NCBI GenBank assembly: GCA_031180725.1
Contig: JAPSLO010000002.1
Coordinates: forward strand, 516,925 to 580,924
Source: Roseomonas sp.
GTDB taxonomy: Bacteria > Pseudomonadota > Alphaproteobacteria > Acetobacterales > Acetobacteraceae
Length of the DNA: 64,000 bases
Direction: 5' to 3'
Shown piece by piece: positions 56,792 to 64,000 of this stretch (positions are counted from its first letter, which is position 1; each line of letters opens with the position of its first letter). The position numbers were made by a program, and so were the translations under genes. The notes under the pieces are model-generated. The model searched no databases and was not told where the DNA came from. It was given only the letters and a program-made list of their open reading frames with translations.

Positions 56792-57232
56792 ATGGACGAC
56801 GCCGCGATCCGCGACCTGCTGCTGCAAACCCGACGGATCGCCGTGGTCGGCGCCTCGGATCGGCCAGACCGGCCGAGCTATGGCGTCTTCGGCTTCCTGC
56901 TGGCGCGCGGCTATGACGCCGTGCCGGTGAACCCCACCCTGGCCGGGCGTGAGATTCATGGCTGCCGCGTCCTGGCCAGCCTGGAGGAGGCAGGTGCGCT
57001 CGACATGGTGGATGTCTTCCGCCGGAGCAGCGAAGCCGGGGCGGTGGTGGATGAGGCGATCCGGCTCGGCGCACGGTCGGTCTGGCTGCAGCTTGGCGTG
57101 GTGGACGAGGCCGCAGCGGAGCGCGCGCGCGCCGCCGGAGTGAAGATCGTGATGGATCGCTGCCCCGCCATCGAATGGCGCCGCCTGCATCTGCCACCCA
57201 AGGTCACGGATCTTCACACCAAGCCGGCTTGA
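56792..57232 (+). CDS. CoA-binding Rossmann protein (YccU-like)
   Basis: 146 aa from the ATG at 56792 with AAGGAGACGAG upstream. Single CoA-binding domain: [40 protein letters not shown] (span) and [20 protein letters not shown]. It is a stand-alone version of the domain at the start of acyl-CoA synthetases. Biochemical role unknown. Confidence 0.9.
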   Translation: MDDAAIRDLLLQTRRIAVVGASDRPDRPSYGVFGFLLARGYDAVPVNPTLAGREIHGCRVLASLEEAGALDMVDVFRRSSEAGAVVDEAIRLGARSVWLQLGVVDEAAAERARAAGVKIVMDRCPAIEWRRLHLPPKVTDLHTKPA

Positions 57233-57330
57233 AAACGGCCCGGGCGCAAGCCACGTTCCGCGCTGCATGAACTCATGGTAATATTTGGGCCGCGGCCCTG
57301 GCCGCGCAGAAGATGAGGACCACAAGGACC

Positions 57331-58062
57331 ATGACGGACGAGGAACGCCGGATCATCACGAGCTTCGTGGAGCGCGTGAGCGGTGCCGCCGGTACGGCGC
57401 CGGCGCGCCCTGCCTCGCCCTGGGGAGCTTTGGGCGGGGGCGCACAGCAGCCCGCCCAGGCTCTGCCCCCGATCGACCCCGAGGCCGATCGCCTGATCGG
57501 CGAGCTCTTCGCCCGCTATCCGGAAGCCCGCTACCGCCTGACGCAGACGGCCTTCGTGCAGGAAGCAGCGCTGGTGGAGATGCAGAACCGCATCCAGCAA
57601 CTGGAATGGGAGCTGGAAGCCGCGCGGCGTCAGGCCCAGGCAGGCCAGAACCGCGGCATGTTCGGCGGGCTGTTCGGCGGCGGCGGCCGGGCCGCGCAGA
57701 TGCCGCCGCGCCCGATGCCGCAATATCCGCCGAACTACAACCCGGCGATGCTGCAGCAGGGCCGCGGCGGTTCCGGCTTCCTGGGCACCGCCCTGATGAC
57801 CGCGGCGGGTGTCGCTGGCGGCATGGTGCTGGGCAATGCCATCATGAGCGCCTTCTCCGGCGGGACTGCCGAGGCAGCGGAAGCGGCGACTGGCGCCCTG
57901 GACACTGGCGCCTTCGGGCAGGAAGCGGTGCCCACCTCCTCGCCCTGGACCGACCCGGGCGCGGCCATGCCGCAGAACGACGCGCAGCCCTATGAAGACA
58001 GCCAGTACGGCGCGGATGATGCCGGCGCCTATGACGATGGCGGCTATGAGGAGGACATCTGA
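57331..58062 (+). CDS. DUF2076-family protein
   Basis: 243 aa from the ATG at 57331; the ATG at 57313 adds six residues. The N-terminus MTDEERRIITSFVERVSG, a coiled-coil segment (MQNRIQQLEWELEAARRQAQ), Gly-rich MFGGLFGGGGR, a hydrophobic GFLGTALMTAAGVAGGMVLGN (span), and an acidic, Tyr-rich C-tail are the standard DUF2076 layout. Probably membrane-associated; function not established for the family. Confidence 0.88.
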   Translation: MTDEERRIITSFVERVSGAAGTAPARPASPWGALGGGAQQPAQALPPIDPEADRLIGELFARYPEARYRLTQTAFVQEAALVEMQNRIQQLEWELEAARRQAQAGQNRGMFGGLFGGGGRAAQMPPRPMPQYPPNYNPAMLQQGRGGSGFLGTALMTAAGVAGGMVLGNAIMSAFSGGTAEAAEAATGALDTGAFGQEAVPTSSPWTDPGAAMPQNDAQPYEDSQYGADDAGAYDDGGYEEDI

Positions 58063-58126
58063 CAGCTTGCGCAGGCGGTCCTGACCGGTCGGTGTTGCAC
58101 CGCCCGGCTGGGACCGCGCCCAGCGG

Positions 58127-58834
58127 TCAGTCGCGCCGGAACACCCAGTATAGCGGGTGCCGGCCCGCCCGCAGGGCCTTTGCTTCGTACCGTGTCGGCG
58201 GCCAACCTTCGGGCCGTGTGGTGGCGCAGGACAGGCGCGTGAAGCCCCTGGCCTCCGCCATCACCTCCTCCACCCAGCCCTGATAGGTCGGGTCGTCGCT
58301 GGCGATGCGCCATTCGCCACCCGGCCGCAGCGCACGCTGCACCAGCGGCAGCAGAGCGGGATGGACGAAGCGGCGCTTGGCGTGGCGCGCCTTCGGCCAG
58401 GGGTCGGGAAACATCAGGAACAGCCGGTCCAGCGCGCCATCAGGCAGCGCATTCAGCAGGCGGCGCGCATCTTGGGGCCAGAGCCGCAGATTGGGCGGCA
58501 GGGGCGCCGTCTCCTCCTCCCCTTCCGGCACCAGGCGCGTCAACAGCGAGCAGAGGCCGTTTTCGAAGACTTCGGAGGCGATGTAGGCGACGCCCGAATG
58601 GGCGGCGATCTGCTCCAGCGCGTGTTCGCCGCCACCGAAGCCCACTTCCAGCCACAGCTTGGCGCCGGGCATGCCGAAGGCGGCCAGCGGAGCGGCAGCC
58701 TCCGTCTCGGTCAGCCGCAGCCGTGGCAGGGTGACATCCAGCAGGCGCTGCTGCCGGGGACGCAGCGGATGACCGCGACGGCGGCCATAGAGGCGGTCGG
58801 GGACACCCTCCGCCAGCCGGGGGCGATCGCTCAC
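58127..58834 (-). CDS. trmB: tRNA (guanine-N7-)-methyltransferase
   Basis: 235 aa, GTG start. SAM-binding loop LEVGFGGGEH, the TrmB-specific MFPDPWPKARHAKRRF, and SDDPTYQGW with RPEGWPPTRYEAKA near the end. It makes m7G46 in tRNA. The GTG overlaps the stop of the YciI-like gene (GTGA), and the order metK - yciI-like - trmB links SAM synthesis with a SAM-using enzyme. Confidence 0.95.
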   Translation of the reverse strand: MSDRPRLAEGVPDRLYGRRRGHPLRPRQQRLLDVTLPRLRLTETEAAAPLAAFGMPGAKLWLEVGFGGGEHALEQIAAHSGVAYIASEVFENGLCSLLTRLVPEGEEETAPLPPNLRLWPQDARRLLNALPDGALDRLFLMFPDPWPKARHAKRRFVHPALLPLVQRALRPGGEWRIASDDPTYQGWVEEVMAEARGFTRLSCATTRPEGWPPTRYEAKALRAGRHPLYWVFRRD

Positions 58835-59127
58835 CGATGCAAAAGGCTCGGCATGGGGTCGAGGCGATGGCCGAAGCCCAGGCCGGCCCGCAGGACCGGA
58901 TCGGCGGCCACGATGGCGGCCGCCGCCTCGGCGTCGCTGGCCTCCAGGATCGCGATGCCGAAGGCGCCGTCGGAAGCGAGGACCGGACCGACGGCGATAG
59001 CGGCGCCGGCCGTAACCTGCTCGGCCCAGTAGGCGCCATGGCGGGCCATGGCGGCCTGCTCCTCCGGCGTCATGTCAGCCGGGAAGCCGGGGCGGGGCGG
59101 GCTCAGGCGGTAGCAGAAATAGGGCAT
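58831..59127 (-). CDS. YCII-related protein
   Basis: 98 aa, GGAGGTGGAA upstream of the ATG. Starts MPYFCYRLSPPRPGF and has the conserved MTPEEQAAMARHGAYWAEQ, DGAFGIAILE and the DAEAAAAIVAADPV helix of the YCII fold (ferredoxin-like, His/Asp pair). It lies between metK and trmB. Role unknown. Confidence 0.88.
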   Translation of the reverse strand: MPYFCYRLSPPRPGFPADMTPEEQAAMARHGAYWAEQVTAGAAIAVGPVLASDGAFGIAILEASDAEAAAAIVAADPVLRAGLGFGHRLDPMPSLLHR

Positions 59128-59166
59128 GTTCCACCTCCTGCCCGGAGCTCGCCCAGCGCCGTGCCT

Positions 59167-60354
59167 TCAGCGATTGAAGGCGCGCCTCAGCTCATCCACC
59201 AGGTCGGTCTTTTCCCAGGTGAAGGTGCCCTTCTCCTGGTCCGGTGTACGGCCGAAGTGGCCATAGGAGCTGGTCGGCACGTAGATCGGGCGGTTCAGGT
59301 GCAGATGCTCCCGGATGCCGCGCGGGGAGAGGTTGACCAGCCCGTCGATCACCTTGGCCAGCTTCGCCTCGTCGACATCGCGACCGGTGCCGTGCAGGTC
59401 GAAATAGACCGAGAGCGGCTTGGAGACGCCGATCGCGTAGCTGACCTGGATGGTGCACCGGTCCGCCAGGCCGGCGGCAACGACGTTCTTCGCGACGTAG
59501 CGCGCGGCATAGGCGGCCGAGCGGTCCACCTTGGTGGGATCCTTGCCGGAGAAGGCGCCGCCGCCATGCGGGGCCGCACCGCCATAGGTGTCCACGATGA
59601 TCTTGCGGCCAGTCAGGCCGCAATCCCCGTCGGGACCGCCGATCACGAACTTGCCGGTCGGGTTCACGTAGAACTCGTTGTCCGGGCACATCCAACCCTT
59701 GGGCAGGGTGCTTTCCACCAGCGGGCGTAGCATGGCCTTGATATCGGCCTGGTCCAGCCCCTCGACATGCTGGGTGGAGACGACGACCGAGGTCGCGCCC
59801 ACCGGCTTGCCGTCCACATAGCGGAGGGTGACCTGGGACTTGGCATCCGGCAGCAGGCCGGCGACGGACTTGTCCTTGATGCGGCGCAGCTCGCTGATCC
59901 GGCGCAGGATCAGATGGGCGTAGTAGAGCGGGGCCGGCATCAGCTCCGGCGTCTCGGTGCAGGCATAGCCGAACATGATGCCCTGGTCGCCGGCGCCCTC
60001 ATCCTTGTTGCCAGCGGCGTCCACGCCCATGGCGATGTGCTCGGACTGGGCATGCAGGTGACAGGCGATCTCGGCATTCTGCCAATGGAAGCCATCCTGC
60101 TCGTAACCGATGTCATGGATGGCCATCCGAGCCAGGTGCATCAGGTATTCCGGCGTCACGCTGCCGGGGCCCCGCACCTCGCCGGCCAGGACCACCCGGT
60201 TGGTGGTGACCAGCGTCTCGCAGGCGACGCGGGAATAGGGATCCGCGGTCAGGAAGGCGTCCAGCACCGTGTCGGAGATGCGGTCGGCGACCTTATCGGG
60301 ATGGCCTTCGGAGACACTCTCCGAGGTGAACAGGTATTCGCCCTTGTCGCGCAT
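59167..60354 (-). CDS. metK: S-adenosylmethionine synthetase
   Basis: 395 aa. All signatures present: [45 protein letters not shown] and the K+-binding region. It forms SAM from methionine and ATP. A promoter with TTGACC and GATACG spaced by 17 bp lies 80-110 bp upstream. I saw no SAM riboswitch in the leader. Confidence 0.97.
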   Translation of the reverse strand: MRDKGEYLFTSESVSEGHPDKVADRISDTVLDAFLTADPYSRVACETLVTTNRVVLAGEVRGPGSVTPEYLMHLARMAIHDIGYEQDGFHWQNAEIACHLHAQSEHIAMGVDAAGNKDEGAGDQGIMFGYACTETPELMPAPLYYAHLILRRISELRRIKDKSVAGLLPDAKSQVTLRYVDGKPVGATSVVVSTQHVEGLDQADIKAMLRPLVESTLPKGWMCPDNEFYVNPTGKFVIGGPDGDCGLTGRKIIVDTYGGAAPHGGGAFSGKDPTKVDRSAAYAARYVAKNVVAAGLADRCTIQVSYAIGVSKPLSVYFDLHGTGRDVDEAKLAKVIDGLVNLSPRGIREHLHLNRPIYVPTSSYGHFGRTPDQEKGTFTWEKTDLVDELRRAFNR

Positions 60355-60434
60355 GGCGTGGTTCGGCCTCTTGTCGCGGAGGGCCGGTTCGCCCCGGCCT
60401 GGCTCTGGGTGCCCCGGCGTGCCCGGGTTGTGCG

Positions 60435-60463
60435 CGTATCGCAGCGCAATGCGACGGGGTCAA
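60435..60463 (-). promoter_or_regulatory. Sigma70-type promoter of metK
   Basis: On the minus strand TTGACC (60463-60458), a 17-bp spacer, then GATACG (60440-60435). It overlaps the end of the upstream sulfotransferase gene and leaves a leader of about 75 nt before the metK start. Confidence 0.6.
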
Positions 60464-61866
60464 GGCGAGGCCGCATCCGCGAGTCCACCGGCGGCTGGGC
60501 GCGCATTCTCCCGCGGGAAGGGTCCTGACGGCACCGGCAGCCCCAGGAAACTGCAGAGCTTGGGCCAGCCATCGCCGGCCACCACATCGAATTCCAGCAG
60601 GCGGTTGGGCTGGTGCCGGAACAGCCGATGCACGCGTTCCGTATGGGCGGCATGGGCAGCCGGCAGATCCGGGTGGTCCGTGTAAAGATGGCGATGCAAC
60701 ACGCACCAGGCCTCCCCATGGGGGCAGTCCGCGGGACGGGACACCAGATCGCGCAGGCCCTCGAGCCCGATGGCGCTGTGCTGGCGGCGCAGGTGTCGCA
60801 GCATGGAATCGCACCAGGACGCAACGGCCCGCGTGCTGAGGATGAAGCGCGCCTGGGGAAAGTCGTCCAGGAGCCGCTCCACCATGTCGGCCACCGGCGT
60901 ATCGCTCAGCGCGTCGAAGACCTCCCCGTCCGCCATATCGAGCATCTGGCCGGTCAGGGGATTGGACCAGTGCTGTGACAGATAGCCAAGTCGCTCCAGC
61001 GCCGCGTGGAGCGAGGTGGTCCCGGTCTTAGACAGGCCGATCACGAACACCTTGTCCGCTCGCCGCCCTCCCTCGGGCATCAGTGTCGCGCGCAGGGCAG
61101 CCTCAAGCTGGGGATCGAGGCTACCGGCGCGCAGCGCGGCCTCGGCACGCTGGCGGAAGATGGCCGTCTCGCCCAAGGCGAGCGCGAGCCGGGCGGCCAG
61201 CAGGGCTCGCTGCCCCGATTGTGGCTGCACCACTGGATGTGCGGCCAGGCGCCGGCGGATTGCGCGGCAGGCGCCGGCATGAGCCTCGCCGCGACCATGC
61301 AGGACCGCCGCGATGGTCAGCAATGCGCCGAGCTGGTCCGGGGTCTCCGCCTGATCCAGGCAGGTCTTCCATGCCGCCACCGCTTCCTGGCGGCGCTGCA
61401 TCTCGATCAGGAGCGGAATGCGCGCGCGCATCGTGGCGAAGCCCGGCGGCGCGCGCTCCAGCAGCGCCAGCGCCTCCTCCTTCCGGTCGCGGGGGCCGAG
61501 AAGCTGCGCCAGTGCCAAGGCCGCCCCCGTATGTTGCGGCTCAGCCGCCAGGACGGCGCGGAAGCTGGCCTCTGCCGCAGCCTCGTCGCCACCCATAGCC
61601 AGGGCGCGGCCGCGCAGCAGGATCCAGCCATGCGGCGGGTTCGCCACCATCGACTCGGCCTCGGTCAGGTGGCGAATGGCTTCCGCGGGCTCCTTCCGCA
61701 GCAGCGCCGCGCGCGCCCGGCCTATGCGCCAGCGCGGATTGCGTGGTGCGGCCAGGGCGAGCCGCGCGAAGGCGTCGGCCGCCCGTGACGCCTCGCCAGC
61801 CGCCAGCCAGGCCTCCGCCGCCGCGGCGAGATCCTGCGGCGGGGGTGCGGCCGGCCGCGCCTTCAT
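60460..61866 (-). CDS. TPR-containing sulfotransferase-like protein
   Basis: 468 aa. Residues 1-265 are TPR-like helical pairs (AAEAWLAAGEASRAADAFARLALAAP; AEASFRAVLAAEPQHTGAALALAQLLG as spans). The C-terminal half is a PAPS-type sulfotransferase: phosphosulfate loop VFVIGLSKTGTTSLHAAL (about 283-300) and a 3'-phosphate motif region ARFILSTRAVASWCDSML. The sulfated target is unknown. The ATG at 61866 overlaps the dapB stop (ATGA), an unusual pairing. Confidence 0.85.
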   Translation of the reverse strand: MKARPAAPPPQDLAAAAEAWLAAGEASRAADAFARLALAAPRNPRWRIGRARAALLRKEPAEAIRHLTEAESMVANPPHGWILLRGRALAMGGDEAAAEASFRAVLAAEPQHTGAALALAQLLGPRDRKEEALALLERAPPGFATMRARIPLLIEMQRRQEAVAAWKTCLDQAETPDQLGALLTIAAVLHGRGEAHAGACRAIRRRLAAHPVVQPQSGQRALLAARLALALGETAIFRQRAEAALRAGSLDPQLEAALRATLMPEGGRRADKVFVIGLSKTGTTSLHAALERLGYLSQHWSNPLTGQMLDMADGEVFDALSDTPVADMVERLLDDFPQARFILSTRAVASWCDSMLRHLRRQHSAIGLEGLRDLVSRPADCPHGEAWCVLHRHLYTDHPDLPAAHAAHTERVHRLFRHQPNRLLEFDVVAGDGWPKLCSFLGLPVPSGPFPRENARPAAGGLADAASP

Positions 61867-62636
61867 CCGATGCCCAAGACATCCATCATGGAATAGAGCC
61901 CCGGCGGCCGGCCCCGCACCCATTGCGCCGCCCGCACCGCGCCGGTCGCATAGACGCGACGGTCGAAGCTGCGATGGGTCAGCGCGATATGCTCGGTGGC
62001 GGAGGCGAAAAGCAGCGTGTGCTCCCCCACTACCTGGCCACCACGCAGCGCCGCGAAGCCGATGGCGCCTGTGCCGCGGGCGCCGGTATGGCCGTCGCGC
62101 CCGCTCTCCATGCCGGCTTCCTCCAGCGTCGTGCCACGGCCCTTTGCCACCGCGCGGCCCATGGCTATGGCGGTGCCGGATGGCGCATCCACCTTCTGGC
62201 GGTGATGCATCTCCACGATCTCGGCATCGTATTGTGCGGCAGGCAAGGCAGTGGCCATCCGCTCCGCCAGGGCCAGCACCAGGTTCACGCCGGGCGAGAA
62301 ATTCGCGGCGTAGACCACCGCTGCCTTCCGCGCCGCCTGCGCCACCGCTGCTTCCTGCTCCGCCGAAAGGCCGGAAGAGCCGAGCACCAGCGGGACGCCC
62401 GTCTCAGCCGCCAGCCGGGCATGCGGCACCGCTTCCGCGGCATGGGTGAAGTCGATCACCACGTCGGACGCCGCGAACAGTGCCGCGGCATCCGGCATCT
62501 GCGCGACGCCCGCCGGTATCGTCTTCGTGGAACCCGGCCTCAGTGTTCCGCCAGACAGGACAAACCCTGCCGCCACGACTTCTTCCTGCAACAGCCGGCC
62601 CATTCGGCCTGCCACACCCGCGATGCCGATACGCAT
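61863..62636 (-). CDS. dapB: 4-hydroxy-tetrahydrodipicolinate reductase
   Basis: 257 aa from the ATG at 62636. GIAGVAGRMGRLL binds NAD(P)H; VIDFTHAAEA, VYAANFSPGVNL and the catalytic EMHHRQKVDAPSGTA with GHTGARGTGAIGFAALRGG (spans) are the DapB signatures. It acts in lysine/diaminopimelate synthesis. It shares an operon edge with the sulfotransferase gene. Confidence 0.96.
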   Translation of the reverse strand: MRIGIAGVAGRMGRLLQEEVVAAGFVLSGGTLRPGSTKTIPAGVAQMPDAAALFAASDVVIDFTHAAEAVPHARLAAETGVPLVLGSSGLSAEQEAAVAQAARKAAVVYAANFSPGVNLVLALAERMATALPAAQYDAEIVEMHHRQKVDAPSGTAIAMGRAVAKGRGTTLEEAGMESGRDGHTGARGTGAIGFAALRGGQVVGEHTLLFASATEHIALTHRSFDRRVYATGAVRAAQWVRGRPPGLYSMMDVLGIG

Positions 62637-62853
62637 CCGCCACTCCCAGATCAGGCGGGCTGAGGCTTGGCGCGCAATGTTCGACGGGTCAATACGGTCG
62701 ATTTCGCCTCGGTCGGTCTTGCAGCAAACCCCTGAACACACGCATAGATGAAGGATGCGCGCCGGGCGTCCGGGCGGCGCAAGCTCGCGCGGCCCTGCCG
62801 GCGGCCAGCGAGGGTGGTGGCCACCTGTACCAGCCGGCAGGGGAATCTGGTTG

Positions 62854-63873
62854 GTGCACGCCTCGCCCCAGGAAGGGGCAGTACTTTCCGCGGGGCTTGA
62901 TACCGGCACCCAGGCCGGCCGCGAGCGCGTACGCCTCGCCATCGAGAATTTTGGCCTTGCCTTCTTCGAGACGGATCTGGTTGCCGGCCAGCTGACCGTG
63001 ACGCCGAATGCCTACTCCATGTTCGGCCTACCCTATCCCGGGCGATCGCCCGTCAACAGCTCCCCCTTCTGGGAATGTTACCACCCAGACGACAAGGAAT
63101 GGGCGCAGCGCACATTCGAAGCTGACTTGCGCGGTGAAAGGGGACGCGACAGCTATTGCGAGCGTGTGCGCATCATCCGCCGCAATGACAATCGGCAGCG
63201 GCGCATTGAATTCTCCGGCCGCATGTTCGGCAGGCCCGGCGAGCGCACGCATATCGTGGGCATGCTGCGCGATGTGACGGAGATTGCCGAGGCGGAGGAG
63301 CGGCAGGAACTCTTGCTGCGCGACGTCAATCACCGCGCCAACAACAACCTGGCAGTGGTGCAGGCGCTGATCCGCCTGTCGCGCGGCAAATCCGTCATGG
63401 ACTACCGCGACGCGCTGGAAGGGCGCGTGCTTTCCTTGGCGCGGACCCAGACGCTGCTGCAGCGCTCCCGCGGCCAGCGCGCCACCGTGACGGAAGTGAT
63501 CGATGCAGAACTCTCCGCCTATCGCGCCGCCACGGATGTCCGCGTCTCACGCGTCCCGCCGCTGCGGAATGAGGCGGTGCAGCCCATCGCGATGATCCTG
63601 CACGAACTGGCCACCAATGCTTACCGGCACGGCGCCTTCTCCCGTCCCGGTGGGCGGGTCGGGCTGGAGGTCGCGGCACAGCGGAGCGACGTGGTGCTGG
63701 CCTGGGTGGAACGTGGTGGTCCGCCCATCGAGGCCGCTCCGATCGAGCGCGGCACCGGGTTCAGCGTGATCCAGGCGCAGATCCGCCGCATGCACGGCAG
63801 CCTGGAGCTGGATTGGCAACGCGCCGGACTGGGCGTGCTGCTACGCTTCGACCGAAAGAAGTGGGGGGATTGA
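62854..63873 (+). CDS. PAS-containing HWE/HisKA_2-type sensor histidine kinase
   Basis: About 339 aa if the GTG at 62854 is used; the frame is open back to 62755, so the start is uncertain. A PAS domain (about 28-150) with PAC-like end ERTHIVGMLRDVTEIAEAEE precedes the phospho-acceptor box LLLRDVNHRANNNLAVVQAL (span). The HATPase N-box is HELATNAYRHGAFS, followed by a GxGF-type GTGFSV. No membrane helix, so it is cytosolic. HWE/HisKA_2 kinases work in general-stress and light or redox signalling. No partner is visible before the contig end. Confidence 0.82.
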   Translation: MHASPQEGAVLSAGLDTGTQAGRERVRLAIENFGLAFFETDLVAGQLTVTPNAYSMFGLPYPGRSPVNSSPFWECYHPDDKEWAQRTFEADLRGERGRDSYCERVRIIRRNDNRQRRIEFSGRMFGRPGERTHIVGMLRDVTEIAEAEERQELLLRDVNHRANNNLAVVQALIRLSRGKSVMDYRDALEGRVLSLARTQTLLQRSRGQRATVTEVIDAELSAYRAATDVRVSRVPPLRNEAVQPIAMILHELATNAYRHGAFSRPGGRVGLEVAAQRSDVVLAWVERGGPPIEAAPIERGTGFSVIQAQIRRMHGSLELDWQRAGLGVLLRFDRKKWGD

Positions 63874-64000
63874 AGGGGGGGGCGGGGGGGGGGGGGGGGG
63901 GGGGGCGGGACCGCCCCCGCCCCCCCCGGGGGCCCCCCCCGCGGGGGGGCGCGCGCGAGACAGAAGACAAAAGCACCCCCCCCCCCCCGGGACAAAGGGG
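63874..64000. other. Low-quality G/C homopolymer end
   Basis: Right after the kinase stop the sequence becomes long G runs, then C runs, with short AC-rich fragments between. This is unlike any other part of the window and resembles poly-G read artefact at a contig edge. No biological feature should be called here. Confidence 0.8.

Noticed and set aside
60355..60457. Possible SAM riboswitch in the metK leader
   Set aside because: I looked for SAM-II, SAM/SAH and SAM-V style conserved cores and saw none; the leader is short and GC-rich.
1..64000. CRISPR arrays, insertion sequences, prophage or integron features
   Set aside because: No regularly spaced repeats with unique spacers, transposase-like genes, terminal inverted repeats or phage structural genes were seen.

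Overview
This is a high-GC bacterial window (roughly 70% G+C by eye) with short intergenic gaps, many ATGA/GTGA/TGATG start-stop overlaps, and an unusual density of periplasmic solute receptors: five tripartite-tricarboxylate (Bug/TctC type), one TAXI, one DctP-type TRAP and one peptide/nickel-type SBP. With the Fur-like box and the catabolic gene content, this suggests an alphaproteobacterium of the Acetobacteraceae (Roseomonas-like). That assignment is inference. The right edge (63874-64000) decays into G/C homopolymers and looks like a contig end with sequencing artefact.

Layout. 1-726: truncated GT39-like membrane glycosyltransferase and tRNA-Thr(TGT). 1298-8143: the most unusual part. 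It holds a 703-aa protein mixing (GGX)n runs with beta-solenoid-like coils, its terminator, then two short glycine-rich precursors with classical double-glycine leaders, an HlyD-family adaptor and a C39-peptidase ABC exporter. 8190-11347: TAXI receptor and a membrane-anchored protein with 28-residue tandem repeats. 11747-15552: MFS permease, small protein and TonB receptor behind a Fur-like box, probably siderophore uptake. 16077-24732: TetR regulator, acyl-CoA synthetase, two acyl-CoA dehydrogenases, enoyl-CoA hydratase, a Bug receptor and an oligopeptide-type SBP, with three near-identical TetR-like operators. 24806-28771: racemase-like protein and tricarballylate-type tcuB/tcuA facing a GntR gene across one palindrome. 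28908-31087: lower-GC GSCFA/SGNH pair.

31334-32720: ECF41-type sigma factor and carboxymuconolactone decarboxylase-like gene behind an ECF41-type promoter. 32784-39147: six-gene unit (IclR, four-carbon acid sugar kinase, PdxA-like dehydrogenase, Fe-ADH, sialidase-like protein, Bug receptor). 39254-42756: SDR, two Bug receptors, Lrp regulator. 42807-46271: rpe, heparinase-like protein, GT4 glycosyltransferase. 46333-53068: two tandem GntR paralogues with an SDR and a Bug receptor, divergent from a TRAP transporter operon ending in type II dehydroquinase. 53124-63873: hybrid histidine kinase, HbpS/GlcG-like, GST, CoA-binding, DUF2076, trmB, YciI-like, metK, TPR-sulfotransferase, dapB and an HWE/HisKA_2 kinase.

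The candidate new system is 4100-8143. Two paralogous precursors share the leader pattern (E)LTxxEIDAVTGG and mature regions made mostly of GGX triplets with no Cys. They are followed by their own peptidase-transporter and adaptor. A much larger GGX protein lies just upstream. No modification enzyme or immunity gene is evident, so a structural role (self-associating polyglycine-II-like fibre, matrix or surface coat) is as plausible as a microcin.
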